The notes under the pieces: model-generated
What the model saw: the letters and a program-made list of their open reading frames with translations, nothing else
Database searches by the model: none
What the model was told of the DNA's origin: nothing
Assembly (NCBI RefSeq): GCF_000807855.2
Contig: NZ_JRYR02000002.1
Location: forward strand, 1,577,845 to 1,641,844
Length of the DNA: 64,000 nt
From: Flammeovirga pacifica
GTDB taxonomy: Bacteria; Bacteroidota; Bacteroidia; Cytophagales; Flammeovirgaceae
Direction of reading: 5' to 3'
Made by a program: the position numbers and the translations under genes
Shown: positions 8,945-16,039 of the stretch, piece after piece
Layout: every line of letters starts with the position of its first letter
Numbering within the stretch: the first letter of the stretch is position 1

Positions 8945-8970
8945 AAACATTCCATTTAAATGGAATGTTT
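8945..8970. terminator. Terminator of the minus-strand small gene
   Basis: A 26-bp perfect palindrome (AAACATTCCATTT and its complement). On the minus strand it directly follows the stop of the gene at 8976-9233 and runs into seven T residues. Confidence 0.85.
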
Positions 8971-8975
8971 CATAT

Positions 8976-9233
8976 TTAAGCCTCAGTCTTTTTTCTTCTT
9001 CTCTTCGGTTTGCTTTCAATTTGTGCTTCAACTTCTTTATTCATTTGATCGAAAGCAATTATTTGATCAATCTTACCTCCTTCAGGTAATGCCTCGCCAA
9101 TATCGTATGTAAATGTGCTTAATCGTGAGTAGATTTTACCATTTGTTGATGCTAGATATTGTCTGTTAGCAATTAACTCAGATTGATGATCAAACATCAA
9201 TACATAGGTTTTTTCATTAACTGTAATTTCCAT
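8976..9233 (-). CDS. Small conserved-looking protein, basic tail
   Basis: 85 aa, no signal peptide or membrane segment. The first 60 residues look like a compact beta-rich domain (EITVNEKTYVLMFDHQSE, then TYDIGEALPEGGKIDQII) and the protein ends in a basic tail KPKRRRKKTEA. The tail suggests nucleic-acid contact. It is monocistronic with its own terminator. No family is recognised. Confidence 0.55.
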   Translation of the reverse strand: MEITVNEKTYVLMFDHQSELIANRQYLASTNGKIYSRLSTFTYDIGEALPEGGKIDQIIAFDQMNKEVEAQIESKPKRRRKKTEA

Positions 9234-9480
9234 ATGAGTTGGAGATTAATTTTATTGGGGTGTGATAAGATGATGAAAACTATTACGTCTGAAGACATCT
9301 TTTACTTCAGTTTCACAAATTACTTGTATTTTTTATGGTTTCATAGAAAATGGTGTTAATAATTCAATTATATAATTATTATAATATTGATTATGTGATA
9401 GTTACATTATTGGGGGTGTTTTAATTATACAATACTATATTAAAGAACTATTTTCGTAGCATATCAATTAAAAAATTCAA

Positions 9481-9984
9481 ATGGCAAATTTACCTTATCA
9501 GTCTATTCCTCCATTACCAGAGGAAATCAATAGTACTAATATTATAAGTAGAATGGTGGATGGTCTTGGCTTTAGATTTTATTGGGCCACTGATGGACTT
9601 AGAAAAGAAGACTTGGAATTTCGACCTGAAAAAGATAGCAGAAATACATTAGAGTTATTGGGGCATATCTATAACTTAGCTCATGCGGCAAATTCTGTAT
9701 TAGGAGGGTCTATCAAGAAAAAGGAGCTGACAACATATACAACTTTAAGAGAAGAAATATTATTACTCTACAAAGATTTAAGCGATCGTTTAAGAGCAAT
9801 GCCTGATGAAGACCTTGAGAGTTATAACTACATGGGGTCGGCACAAAGCTTTCCTTTTTGGTATTTATTAAACGGACAAATTGCTGATGCTTTAACACAC
9901 GTAGGGCAAATTGTAAGCTGGAGAAGAATTTCTGGGAATCCTCAAGCCAAAGGTGTGAATGTTTTTCTTGGAAGAAAAAGCTAA
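9481..9984 (+). CDS. DinB-superfamily protein
   Basis: 167 aa, cytoplasmic. The sequence follows the DinB/YfiT four-helix fold: a first helix with FRFYWATDGLRKEDLEFRP, then LELLGHIYNLAHAAN, and near the end DALTHVGQIVSWRR. The histidines in LGHI and THVGQ are at the positions of the metal-binding His residues of the family, which includes thiol-dependent transferases and DNA-damage-induced proteins of unknown activity. The helix 3 histidine is not obvious. It converges with a UmuD-like gene across a strong terminator. The precise function is unknown. Confidence 0.75.
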   Translation: MANLPYQSIPPLPEEINSTNIISRMVDGLGFRFYWATDGLRKEDLEFRPEKDSRNTLELLGHIYNLAHAANSVLGGSIKKKELTTYTTLREEILLLYKDLSDRLRAMPDEDLESYNYMGSAQSFPFWYLLNGQIADALTHVGQIVSWRRISGNPQAKGVNVFLGRKS

Positions 9985-9995
9985 GACTATAATGG

Positions 9996-10048
9996 GTTAC
10001 TTATTCTATACTTTGTTGTCATAGAGCAACAGCTATAGAATAAGTAAC
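9996..10048. terminator. Bidirectional terminator
   Basis: A perfect 15-bp stem (GTTACTTATTCTATA and its complement) has an inner GTTG/CAAC helix in the loop. It lies between the convergent DinB-like and UmuD-like genes and is followed by a T-rich stretch on the plus strand. Confidence 0.8.
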
Positions 10049-10055
10049 TTAATTT

Positions 10056-10481
10056 TTACAACATTTTTTTACCATAAGAAACAATTGCATGGGTTACTTT
10101 ACCCCATACCTTCACCGTTTCTTTGGAGAATTTTTGAGGAGATACCCAAAAGCCTCCATGTCCCATCCGTAGTACTCTAAATTCATTACGGTACCAACCA
10201 ATAAAGAAATCGTGTGGTACAAGATCTGTACCTTTGGAAACCACAATGAAATCTCCTTCATAGAATCGCCATTCTATAATCGTCCTTTCCATTTTACAAA
10301 AGAACGTGTTATACCCTCTATTAATAATATCATCTGCAGATATATCACTTTTAGCATATTCTTGTGCAGGGCTTGGAAAGCCACTCGCATTAAAATATTC
10401 TTCTGTAAACCCTTTATTAATACCTCTGTCTACGTCAAACTGCTCAAACTCCTCTTCTGAGGTAATGTCAAAATCATTCAT
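10056..10481 (-). CDS. UmuD-like S24 protein with degenerate active site
   Basis: 141 aa, the length of UmuD. The match is clear by eye: ASGFPSPAQEYAKSDI (32-47) equals the UmuD self-cleavage region, then FFCK, EGDFIVVS, GWYRNEFRVLRM and ETVKVWGKVTHAIVS line up to the C-terminus. In UmuD/LexA the catalytic Ser lies in GDSM and the Lys in VKKL. Here the corresponding stretch reads MERTI (Thr67 at the Ser position, one residue deleted nearby) and VLRM (Leu104 for Lys). Self-cleavage should therefore be lost. No umuC-like polymerase gene is adjacent. It may be a non-cleavable partner or inhibitor in the SOS response, or a decaying gene, although the frame is intact. Confidence 0.75.
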   Translation of the reverse strand: MNDFDITSEEEFEQFDVDRGINKGFTEEYFNASGFPSPAQEYAKSDISADDIINRGYNTFFCKMERTIIEWRFYEGDFIVVSKGTDLVPHDFFIGWYRNEFRVLRMGHGGFWVSPQKFSKETVKVWGKVTHAIVSYGKKML

Positions 10482-10623
10482 TTTTTCAAGATCTAAATAC
10501 TAACAATATGTCTTCAAGTAATATGGATCCTTGGGGAAAAGAATTGAATGTATCTTTTAAATATCATTCTTTTGACAAATATATAAACAAATGATCAATA
10601 TATAAACATAATATTGTTAATGT

Positions 10624-11226
10624 TTATAGAATATTATTATTTTTTGTATATAAGGTGTCGGATGTGTTTTGGGTAGATTCATTTACTGCAGGTGGGGTGT
10701 CTTTTCCTTTATATTGTTTTCTATATTGTTTGTATTCTTTTTTGAACTGATGCCATTCTTTACCATTCATAACATAAGCTTTATCAACACTTTTGTCTCT
10801 TTTAAAGGCTTGAATTGTAGGTAAAGGAGCCACAATAAGAAAATAAGGATTAACCAAGCATAGCGTCCAGGCAGAAGCAGCAAATAAACTTGACATACGT
10901 GCATTTCTATATTTTTTAGTATGTGCATAGAATAAAGCATCTTCTGAAAGATCAGAAATAGAGATGGAACTGCCATATACTTTTTGTACTTTTTCTAAAG
11001 CGTATACGGTCTGTACTTTAATACTATCGACATTTTGAATTTGATCCTTTTTTTTCACTTTGCGAATAGGAAGTATAGAGGAATCGCCTTCATGATAAAA
11101 AATGACATTATCAAGAGCATTGGGGGCTTTTACTGATGAAGCCACTGCTTGAACAACAATAACCAATTGAGCTTGAGAAATAAATGAAATACATAGTAAC
11201 AGCAATAAGGTAAATAATTTTTTCAT
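10624..11226 (-). CDS. Exported/membrane protein of unknown function
   Basis: I place the start at the second Met (11226), giving 200 aa that open with a signal peptide (MKKLFTLLLLLCISFISQAQ). A hydrophobic stretch at about 115-140 (SSLFAASAWTLCLVNPYFLI) could be one or two membrane helices. The C-terminal third is rich in Lys, Tyr and Gln and ends in a polar Ser/Thr/Asn tail. I recognise no family. It is transcribed towards the UmuD-like gene from a separate upstream region, and nothing around it suggests a role. Confidence 0.6.
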   Translation of the reverse strand: MKKLFTLLLLLCISFISQAQLVIVVQAVASSVKAPNALDNVIFYHEGDSSILPIRKVKKKDQIQNVDSIKVQTVYALEKVQKVYGSSISISDLSEDALFYAHTKKYRNARMSSLFAASAWTLCLVNPYFLIVAPLPTIQAFKRDKSVDKAYVMNGKEWHQFKKEYKQYRKQYKGKDTPPAVNESTQNTSDTLYTKNNNIL

Positions 11227-11682
11227 ACAGATTTTAGAGTGATGATTCATTAGTTTATCTCAAAAGAATGAGAATGTCACCACTATTATTTGAAATAAAA
11301 GATTTTTGAAGAGCGATTCATTACATGATGTAATAGAAATGAATAACGAAGAGAAAATGTAGAATTTTTGGAAATACATCAAATTCTAACTTATGAGAAA
11401 TGGGGTGAATTTTTTTTTCATAAAAAAAACCCCTTCATTGAATATCAAAGAAGGGGAGTCAATGTTTTTATAGATACTTAATATCTATGATTCTTTACCC
11501 ACAACGAATATAGAGGATTGGAAATTGAATTATTGTCAATGAAACCTAATAAATCTCTTTTTAATTAATAACAATGTGCACAATACTTGTATAGCCTTAT
11601 AATTTTGCAGTTATTAACGAAAATTTTTCAGTCTTGAATAAATAAGATCCGTAAAATATACTGCATATAATTACTGTAAATA
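11227..11682. other. Intergenic region with an orphan terminator-like hairpin
   Basis: Between divergent genes. CCCCTTC (11430-11436) pairs with GAAGGGG (11450-11456). On the minus strand this is followed by eight T residues, which is terminator-like, yet no minus-strand gene precedes it. It might end a short minus-strand RNA starting around 11460-11680. Nothing else is recognisable. Confidence 0.4.
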
Positions 11683-12228
11683 ATGAAAAAACTGCTTTAT
11701 TCTATGATTTTATTGCTACTGTCGGTTTCTTGTGCTCATCAAAAATCGAAGTTTGCAGATTACCATAAGCCCAAAACGGTGAAGTGGTTAAAATCTGGCA
11801 GTATTAAGTATGCAAAAGTAAAACAGTCAGAAAAAGGAAGAGCAGAGGTGACTGAGCGTAGAAAACAAAAAGAAAAAGAAGAAGTATTTGCCAAAATGGT
11901 GGAAAATAACATACCTATGCAGCCAATTATTATACAAATTAAAGGTTCGGGTATGGTGAATTATTTCCAACAGAATAGTTTTCAAATAGAAGAATATAAG
12001 GGGCGTCTTAAATTAGAATATAGGAGATACGTTATTTATCCAATCTTAGAAGCTGATTTTGAACCCTTAAAAGCAGATGTTCCAGCTGTTTTTGCCGACT
12101 TATCTTTTACTGATCAAAAGATATGGAGAAGATTGTTAGAGCAAGCTGGGTTTAGAATGAAAAAGGTAAGTGAGAAAGAGTTAGAATTTAAACTACCTTT
12201 AACGGACGCTAGGGGGACAACTAAGTAA
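11683..12228 (+). CDS. Lipoprotein of unknown function
   Basis: 181 aa with a lipoprotein signal peptide ending LSVSC, with Cys17 as the lipidation site. The mature protein begins with a very basic, charged region (KQSEKGRAEVTERRKQKEKE), followed by a folded region of about 110 residues with several aromatic residues (LKLEYRRYVIYPILEADFEPL). Export to the periplasm or outer membrane is expected. No family is recognised. It is monocistronic with a terminator 47 bases downstream. Confidence 0.65.
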   Translation: MKKLLYSMILLLLSVSCAHQKSKFADYHKPKTVKWLKSGSIKYAKVKQSEKGRAEVTERRKQKEKEEVFAKMVENNIPMQPIIIQIKGSGMVNYFQQNSFQIEEYKGRLKLEYRRYVIYPILEADFEPLKADVPAVFADLSFTDQKIWRRLLEQAGFRMKKVSEKELEFKLPLTDARGTTK

Positions 12229-12686
12229 AGTCACAATACTTTGCATAAAGAAGGTACAGTGATACAGATGTTAGGGTAATCAATTTTTAGATTACCTTTT
12301 TTATTTGAAAACTTTTATTTCAAATAAATGGTTGGGATGTAAGAATAAAGAACTTTTGAATAAAATGAGTGCTTTTCTTTCAATATCAATCAATTTAAGA
12401 AAATGATACACATGTAATTATCTGATTTATAGTGTTTTATTATTTTTTATCATGTTGTTATTCGAAATAATCAACCCTTTATTTTCAGTAGTCAACCTAA
12501 TCAACTAACCAAACTATCACTCATCCAAAAAAATCATATATCAGTATTTGTAAAGTCATCTTAAGAAATTGAGAAGACTTTTATAGTTTATAAAGAAGAG
12601 AGTAGTTACCTTCAATATTTAGAAAAAAAAATAAAGATTGGTGTTTGTCGGATTGTCTCAAATAAAAAAGAATAATTTTTAAAATA
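12229..12686. other. Intergenic stretch, terminator then no recognised feature
   Basis: A terminator lies at 12275-12302, and a 9-bp AT-rich hairpin (TATTTGAAA with its complement) at about 12301-12327. The remaining 350 bases are AT-rich and contain no supported gene or RNA. Confidence 0.5.
12275..12302 (+). terminator. Rho-independent terminator
   Basis: GGTAATC pairs with GATTACC around an 8-base loop and is followed by T residues, about 45 bases downstream of the lipoprotein gene. Confidence 0.75.
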
Positions 12687-13133
12687 ATGCAAAGACTATT
12701 GGTGTTGTTAAGTGACCAACAAGAGGCTCAAAATTCAATTCTTCATTGGGTAATTATTGTGTGTATTGTGCTTAGTATTGTCCTATTAAAAGTAATAATT
12801 AATAGACGAAGAAAAGTAGAGCTTTCGCAACCTGTGACACATATGTCAGAAGAAATGTTTTTCAATTTTAATCAATTATCAGATGTTGAAAAAATAAATT
12901 ATATCATACAAAATGATGTACAAGAAATAAAAGAAGAGCACCTTGATCAAGTGAAAAAATATATAAATCAATATGCGATTTACTGGGATAATCTCAATGA
13001 GATGATGAAAACCAAAGAAAAATATGGAAGAATAGCTCCCGCAGTTTTGACTCAACAAGAGGAAAAAGCTAAATTACAGATGGAAAAAATTAAAGTAAAC
13101 CTGCAAGAAGTATTTAAGACTTCAACAAAATAG
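12687..13133 (+). CDS. Single-pass membrane protein, unknown function
   Basis: 148 aa. One transmembrane helix lies at about 19-37 (LHWVIIVCIVLSIVLLKVI), followed by the positively charged INRRRK, which puts the bulk of the protein in the cytoplasm. The cytoplasmic part is mostly helical and charged (HMSEEMFFNFNQLSDVEKIN, then ending KIKVNLQEVFKTSTK), suggestive of a coiled-coil or bundle. The GNAT gene follows after 5 nt, so the two are probably co-transcribed. No family is recognised. Confidence 0.65.
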   Translation: MQRLLVLLSDQQEAQNSILHWVIIVCIVLSIVLLKVIINRRRKVELSQPVTHMSEEMFFNFNQLSDVEKINYIIQNDVQEIKEEHLDQVKKYINQYAIYWDNLNEMMKTKEKYGRIAPAVLTQQEEKAKLQMEKIKVNLQEVFKTSTK

Positions 13134-13138
13134 TAACT

Positions 13139-13636
13139 ATGAACGGTATCGTCTTTAAGACATTAAGAGAAGAAGACCTAACAGAGGTAAAAGAGATTTA
13201 TAACTATTTCGTGAAACATTCGACAGCTACGTTTCATTTAGATGAAGTGACAGAAAAAGATTTATCTACCTTTTTACCTATAAATAATCAGAACTACCCT
13301 TCTTATTTAATCATAGAAAATGAAGTGACGGTTGGATATATGTACTTAGGTGCTTTTAAACCAAGGGAAGCCTATAATAGAACTGCAGAGTTAACGGTTT
13401 ATCTCAAAAAAGAAGCGTGGGGGAGAGGTATTGGCGAACAAGCGATTGCTTATTTAGAAAATGAAGCAAAACAAGGAGGAATGATCAAAGTATTGTTGGC
13501 GGTAATCTCCGGTGATAACAAGGGAAGTATCCGATTATTTGAGAAAAACGGATATGAAAAGTCGGCACATTTGAGACAAGTAGGAGAGAAATTCGGTAAA
13601 GTATTGGATGTTGTAATTTATCAGAAAGATATTTAA
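13139..13636 (+). CDS. GNAT-family N-acetyltransferase
   Basis: 165 aa. It has the GNAT layout of phosphinothricin-acetyltransferase-like (Pat/Bar) enzymes: an N-terminal LREEDLTEVKEIYNYFV helix, the TATFHLDEV segment, YLKKEAWGRGIGEQAI holding the acetyl-CoA binding Gln/Arg-x-x-Gly-x-Gly motif (WGRGIGE), and NKGSIRLFEKNGYEKSAHLRQ in motif B. These enzymes acetylate amino groups of small molecules, often methionine sulfoximine or similar amino acids. It starts 5 nt after the single-pass membrane protein gene. The substrate is not predictable. Confidence 0.85.
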   Translation: MNGIVFKTLREEDLTEVKEIYNYFVKHSTATFHLDEVTEKDLSTFLPINNQNYPSYLIIENEVTVGYMYLGAFKPREAYNRTAELTVYLKKEAWGRGIGEQAIAYLENEAKQGGMIKVLLAVISGDNKGSIRLFEKNGYEKSAHLRQVGEKFGKVLDVVIYQKDI

Positions 13637-13731
13637 ATCACATATTAACACCAACTACAGACTTTTCTTTGTATTTTAATAAGATATTTGCACTAACAGC
13701 GAGAGATGACATTCTCTACAACAATTTAATA

Positions 13732-15291
13732 ATGAACAAAAAACTAATATTTCTATTCCTATTCCTATTATCATATCAAATGAATGCTCAGGTAATTGAG
13801 TACAAGGGCCATATGATGGTAAAAGGAAAAAAAGTAACCGCAAAAAAGAATTTTTACTTCGAAATTGGAAGTATCTGGTCTGAGTATCATAAAGATGTAC
13901 AGGTAAAAAATGGTGAGTTTTTAGTGGTGTTAGGTGAGGAAAACCCATTAAATAGACATTTCTTTGATGCCAATAGAGAAGCAAAACTATATGTAACCGT
14001 AGACGGTATTGCATTAGAGACGATAACGATTCAATTGCCTCAGCAAGAAGGGGAAAGTAAATCTTATTCGGGGAGTTACACGCGAAATAATCAAAAAAAT
14101 AGATTACAAATGTTTTCGGAAGATGGCTTACAGAAAGTGGATCTTCAGGTAAATGCCAATAAACATGGACAGTTGTATTTATACGATAGCTTAGGAGATC
14201 GAAAAGCATGGTTAGCTCCTTTTGGTGTGGAAGGAAAAACAGGTGGCTTATTGTCTCTTTATGGTGATCAAGGAGGCTGGGTTGGTACAGGTTTTAAAGT
14301 GTGGGAAAAGAAAAGTCTGCCCTTTTTACATCTGGAAGGTTATGAAATGAGTAATACTCCTTTAGTTGCTATAGAAACCTACGAATATCAAGAAGAAGGC
14401 AATAATATTGAGTTTGGTGTTGGACATTTTATCAATAGTGATAACATACAAAACTCTAGAATTGAAGCTTATGGTTTTTGGCATACATCAAAAAATGGAG
14501 CTGTAGCAGGTATCAATACAAAGGATGCAGACAACAACTTTCCTCAATTTCATTTAAACGCCACAGATTACTTTGATAATAATCAGTTATTTACAGCAGA
14601 AATTATTACGTATAAAGATATAGAAATGGGTAATTTGTACCTAAAGGATGGGAATGAAGATCGAACAGTAGTGATCAACCCTCAGAATTTCTATATCAAT
14701 GATACCGAGAGAGGATATAATACATTTATCAATAGTTCCTCTTTTAAAGTAGGTAAAAACGATTACGGTAATCTAGGCGAATTGAAAGTGATTAAAGGTC
14801 ATGAAGGGGGGGAGTACGCACAATTGGTACTTAAGTCTGAAGATGGAGGAGAGTTAGTTTTAAATCACTATTCTGATTTCTCTCTTATTGATTCTGATCT
14901 GAGATATAAAGAAAACATTAAAGAATTAGAAGGAGCCTTAGATAAAGTGATGTTATTGAATGGCGTTACTTATAATTATAAAACGAAGGAGTTCCCTAAA
15001 AAAGCATTTAAAGAGGATAAACAGATTGGTTTAATAGCACAAGAAGTAGAACAGGTCTATCCAGAATTAGTAGTTGAAGATAAAAAAGGCTTTAAGTCAG
15101 TACATTATGCACAAACAGTAGCCGTTTTAATAGAAGCAATTAAAGAGCTAAATCAAAAGGTAGAGCAGTTATCAGAAGAAAATAAACAGCTGAAGGCTAC
15201 GATTCAAAAAGCGAATGAGAATGAAGAAAAACTTGAAGAATTAAAACTACAACTTCAGGTAATTCAAAAATTGATGACAGATTCTAAGTAA
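13732..15291 (+). CDS. Exported protein with S74 self-cleaving chaperone domain
   Basis: I start at 13732, where a signal peptide begins (MNKKLIFLFLFLLSYQMNAQ), giving 519 aa. The N-terminal 100 residues are a beta-rich domain, and the middle has repeated beta-strand segments typical of a stalk-like surface protein. From about 385 comes an intramolecular chaperone domain (peptidase S74 type): SDLRYKENIKEL with the Ser388/Lys393 dyad, then IGLIAQEVEQVYPELV and a C-terminal coiled coil (EAIKELNQKVEQLSEENKQ). S74 domains are best known from phage tail spikes, where they assist trimerisation and cut themselves off. Here the host protein looks cellular because it has a signal peptide and no phage neighbours. 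A weak 6-bp hairpin follows the gene. Confidence 0.8.
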   Translation: MNKKLIFLFLFLLSYQMNAQVIEYKGHMMVKGKKVTAKKNFYFEIGSIWSEYHKDVQVKNGEFLVVLGEENPLNRHFFDANREAKLYVTVDGIALETITIQLPQQEGESKSYSGSYTRNNQKNRLQMFSEDGLQKVDLQVNANKHGQLYLYDSLGDRKAWLAPFGVEGKTGGLLSLYGDQGGWVGTGFKVWEKKSLPFLHLEGYEMSNTPLVAIETYEYQEEGNNIEFGVGHFINSDNIQNSRIEAYGFWHTSKNGAVAGINTKDADNNFPQFHLNATDYFDNNQLFTAEIITYKDIEMGNLYLKDGNEDRTVVINPQNFYINDTERGYNTFINSSSFKVGKNDYGNLGELKVIKGHEGGEYAQLVLKSEDGGELVLNHYSDFSLIDSDLRYKENIKELEGALDKVMLLNGVTYNYKTKEFPKKAFKEDKQIGLIAQEVEQVYPELVVEDKKGFKSVHYAQTVAVLIEAIKELNQKVEQLSEENKQLKATIQKANENEEKLEELKLQLQVIQKLMTDSK

Positions 15292-15587
15292 TTAGTATCC
15301 TTTTGATGAAAGGATGGTACATCAAAAAATTAGTGAAACAGGGATGAAAGTCTCTATTTTAAAGGGGCTTTTAGTTATTTTTAAACTAACAATGTCTAAA
15401 CAAAGTCCAAAAATCAACTTTTAGCAACTAGACATCAAATTCTAAATTATGGATTTCTCAAAAAAATATTCTCGACATTCAAGAATTTTTTTTAAAAGTT
15501 GAAAATCATTTCTGTTTAGTATTTAATTAGTCTGTTATTAACAAATGTTTACGATAAGTGGTATGAAGCCCCTTTTTTTTCAGTAAC

Positions 15588-15681
15588 GTCTAGTTCTAAT
15601 CTATGTAAATATTCAAAATTGTTAGATACATCAGGTGCTTTTAAGTGTTCAAAATACGTACAATACAGTTTTTGTCTAGTT
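15588..15681 (+). promoter_or_regulatory. Paired GTCTAGTT boxes upstream of GH86-A
   Basis: GTCTAGTT occurs at 15588-15595 and again at 15674-15681, 86 bases apart. The second copy is part of CAGTTTTTGTCTAGTT (15666-15681), which is repeated exactly ahead of GH86-B at 22707-22722. There the companion GTCTAGTC box is 84 bases upstream. The role as activator-binding sites is inferred. Confidence 0.5.
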
Positions 15682-15733
15682 AACCGAATTGACAACAATC
15701 ACCATAGTACTCAAATTAGCTCATGTAGATAAG

Positions 15734-15793
15734 ACGCTTGTGATGTGAGCTACTTTTAATTAAGTTATCGTGAAACCAACATATTACAAGCGT
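15734..15793 (+). promoter_or_regulatory. Inverted repeat in GH86-A leader
   Basis: ACGCTTGTGAT (15734-15744) pairs with ATTACAAGCGT (15783-15793), 11 bp including one G-U, with a 38-base loop. A related repeat with compensating base changes lies at 22774-22825 ahead of GH86-B, at nearly the same distance (60 versus 59 bases) from the GTCTAGTT box. Confidence 0.5.
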
Positions 15794-15814
15794 TTATTTA
15801 CAAACTCTATCATT

Positions 15815-15841
15815 AGAAGTGCAGCCGGCTAAAGCACTTCT
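15815..15841 (+). other. Hairpin in GH86-A leader
   Basis: AGAAGTGC pairs with GCACTTCT around an 11-base loop that itself contains the palindrome AGCCGGCT. It lies in an approximately 90-base segment absent from the GH86-B leader. A second small hairpin, TTGAC/GTCAA (15886-15904), surrounds ACAACGGAG. Confidence 0.45.
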
Positions 15842-16039
15842 TATGTAAGAAAAATTGCTTTGACTCAAGGCGTAACACTTTTATTTTGACACAACGGAGG
15901 TCAAATTTTTAAATGAAAAGAATTTAAACTGATAGTGACAGCTATGCTATCAGAGTTATCTATTTTGAAACAATTTGTATTGTGCTATCTATCTTATTTT
16001 TTGATGGTGGTCAATACTAAAAATGAAATGAATTTTACT

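Larger units (their letters stand above)
15292..16039 (+). other. Long leader of the first GH86 gene
   Basis: About 750 bases without a credible gene. The longer in-frame extension starting at 15935 lacks a signal peptide at its own start and has no counterpart in the paralogue, so I treat it as leader. The stretch holds two GTCTAGTT boxes, a long inverted repeat, a GC-rich hairpin and an ACACAACG/GGAGG segment. Several of these recur ahead of the second GH86 gene. Confidence 0.6.

Noticed and set aside
10212..10503. Plus-strand frames over the UmuD-like gene
   Set aside because: Opposite-strand shadows; the minus-strand frame aligns end to end with UmuD.
13676..14209. 177-codon minus-strand frame opposite the S74 protein
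   Set aside because: Antisense shadow of a well-supported gene; no start context or family feature.
15935..16039. Longer N-terminus for GH86-A
   Set aside because: The paralogue starts at MNYFT followed by the signal peptide; the 35 extra residues would bury that signal and lie in the conserved leader.
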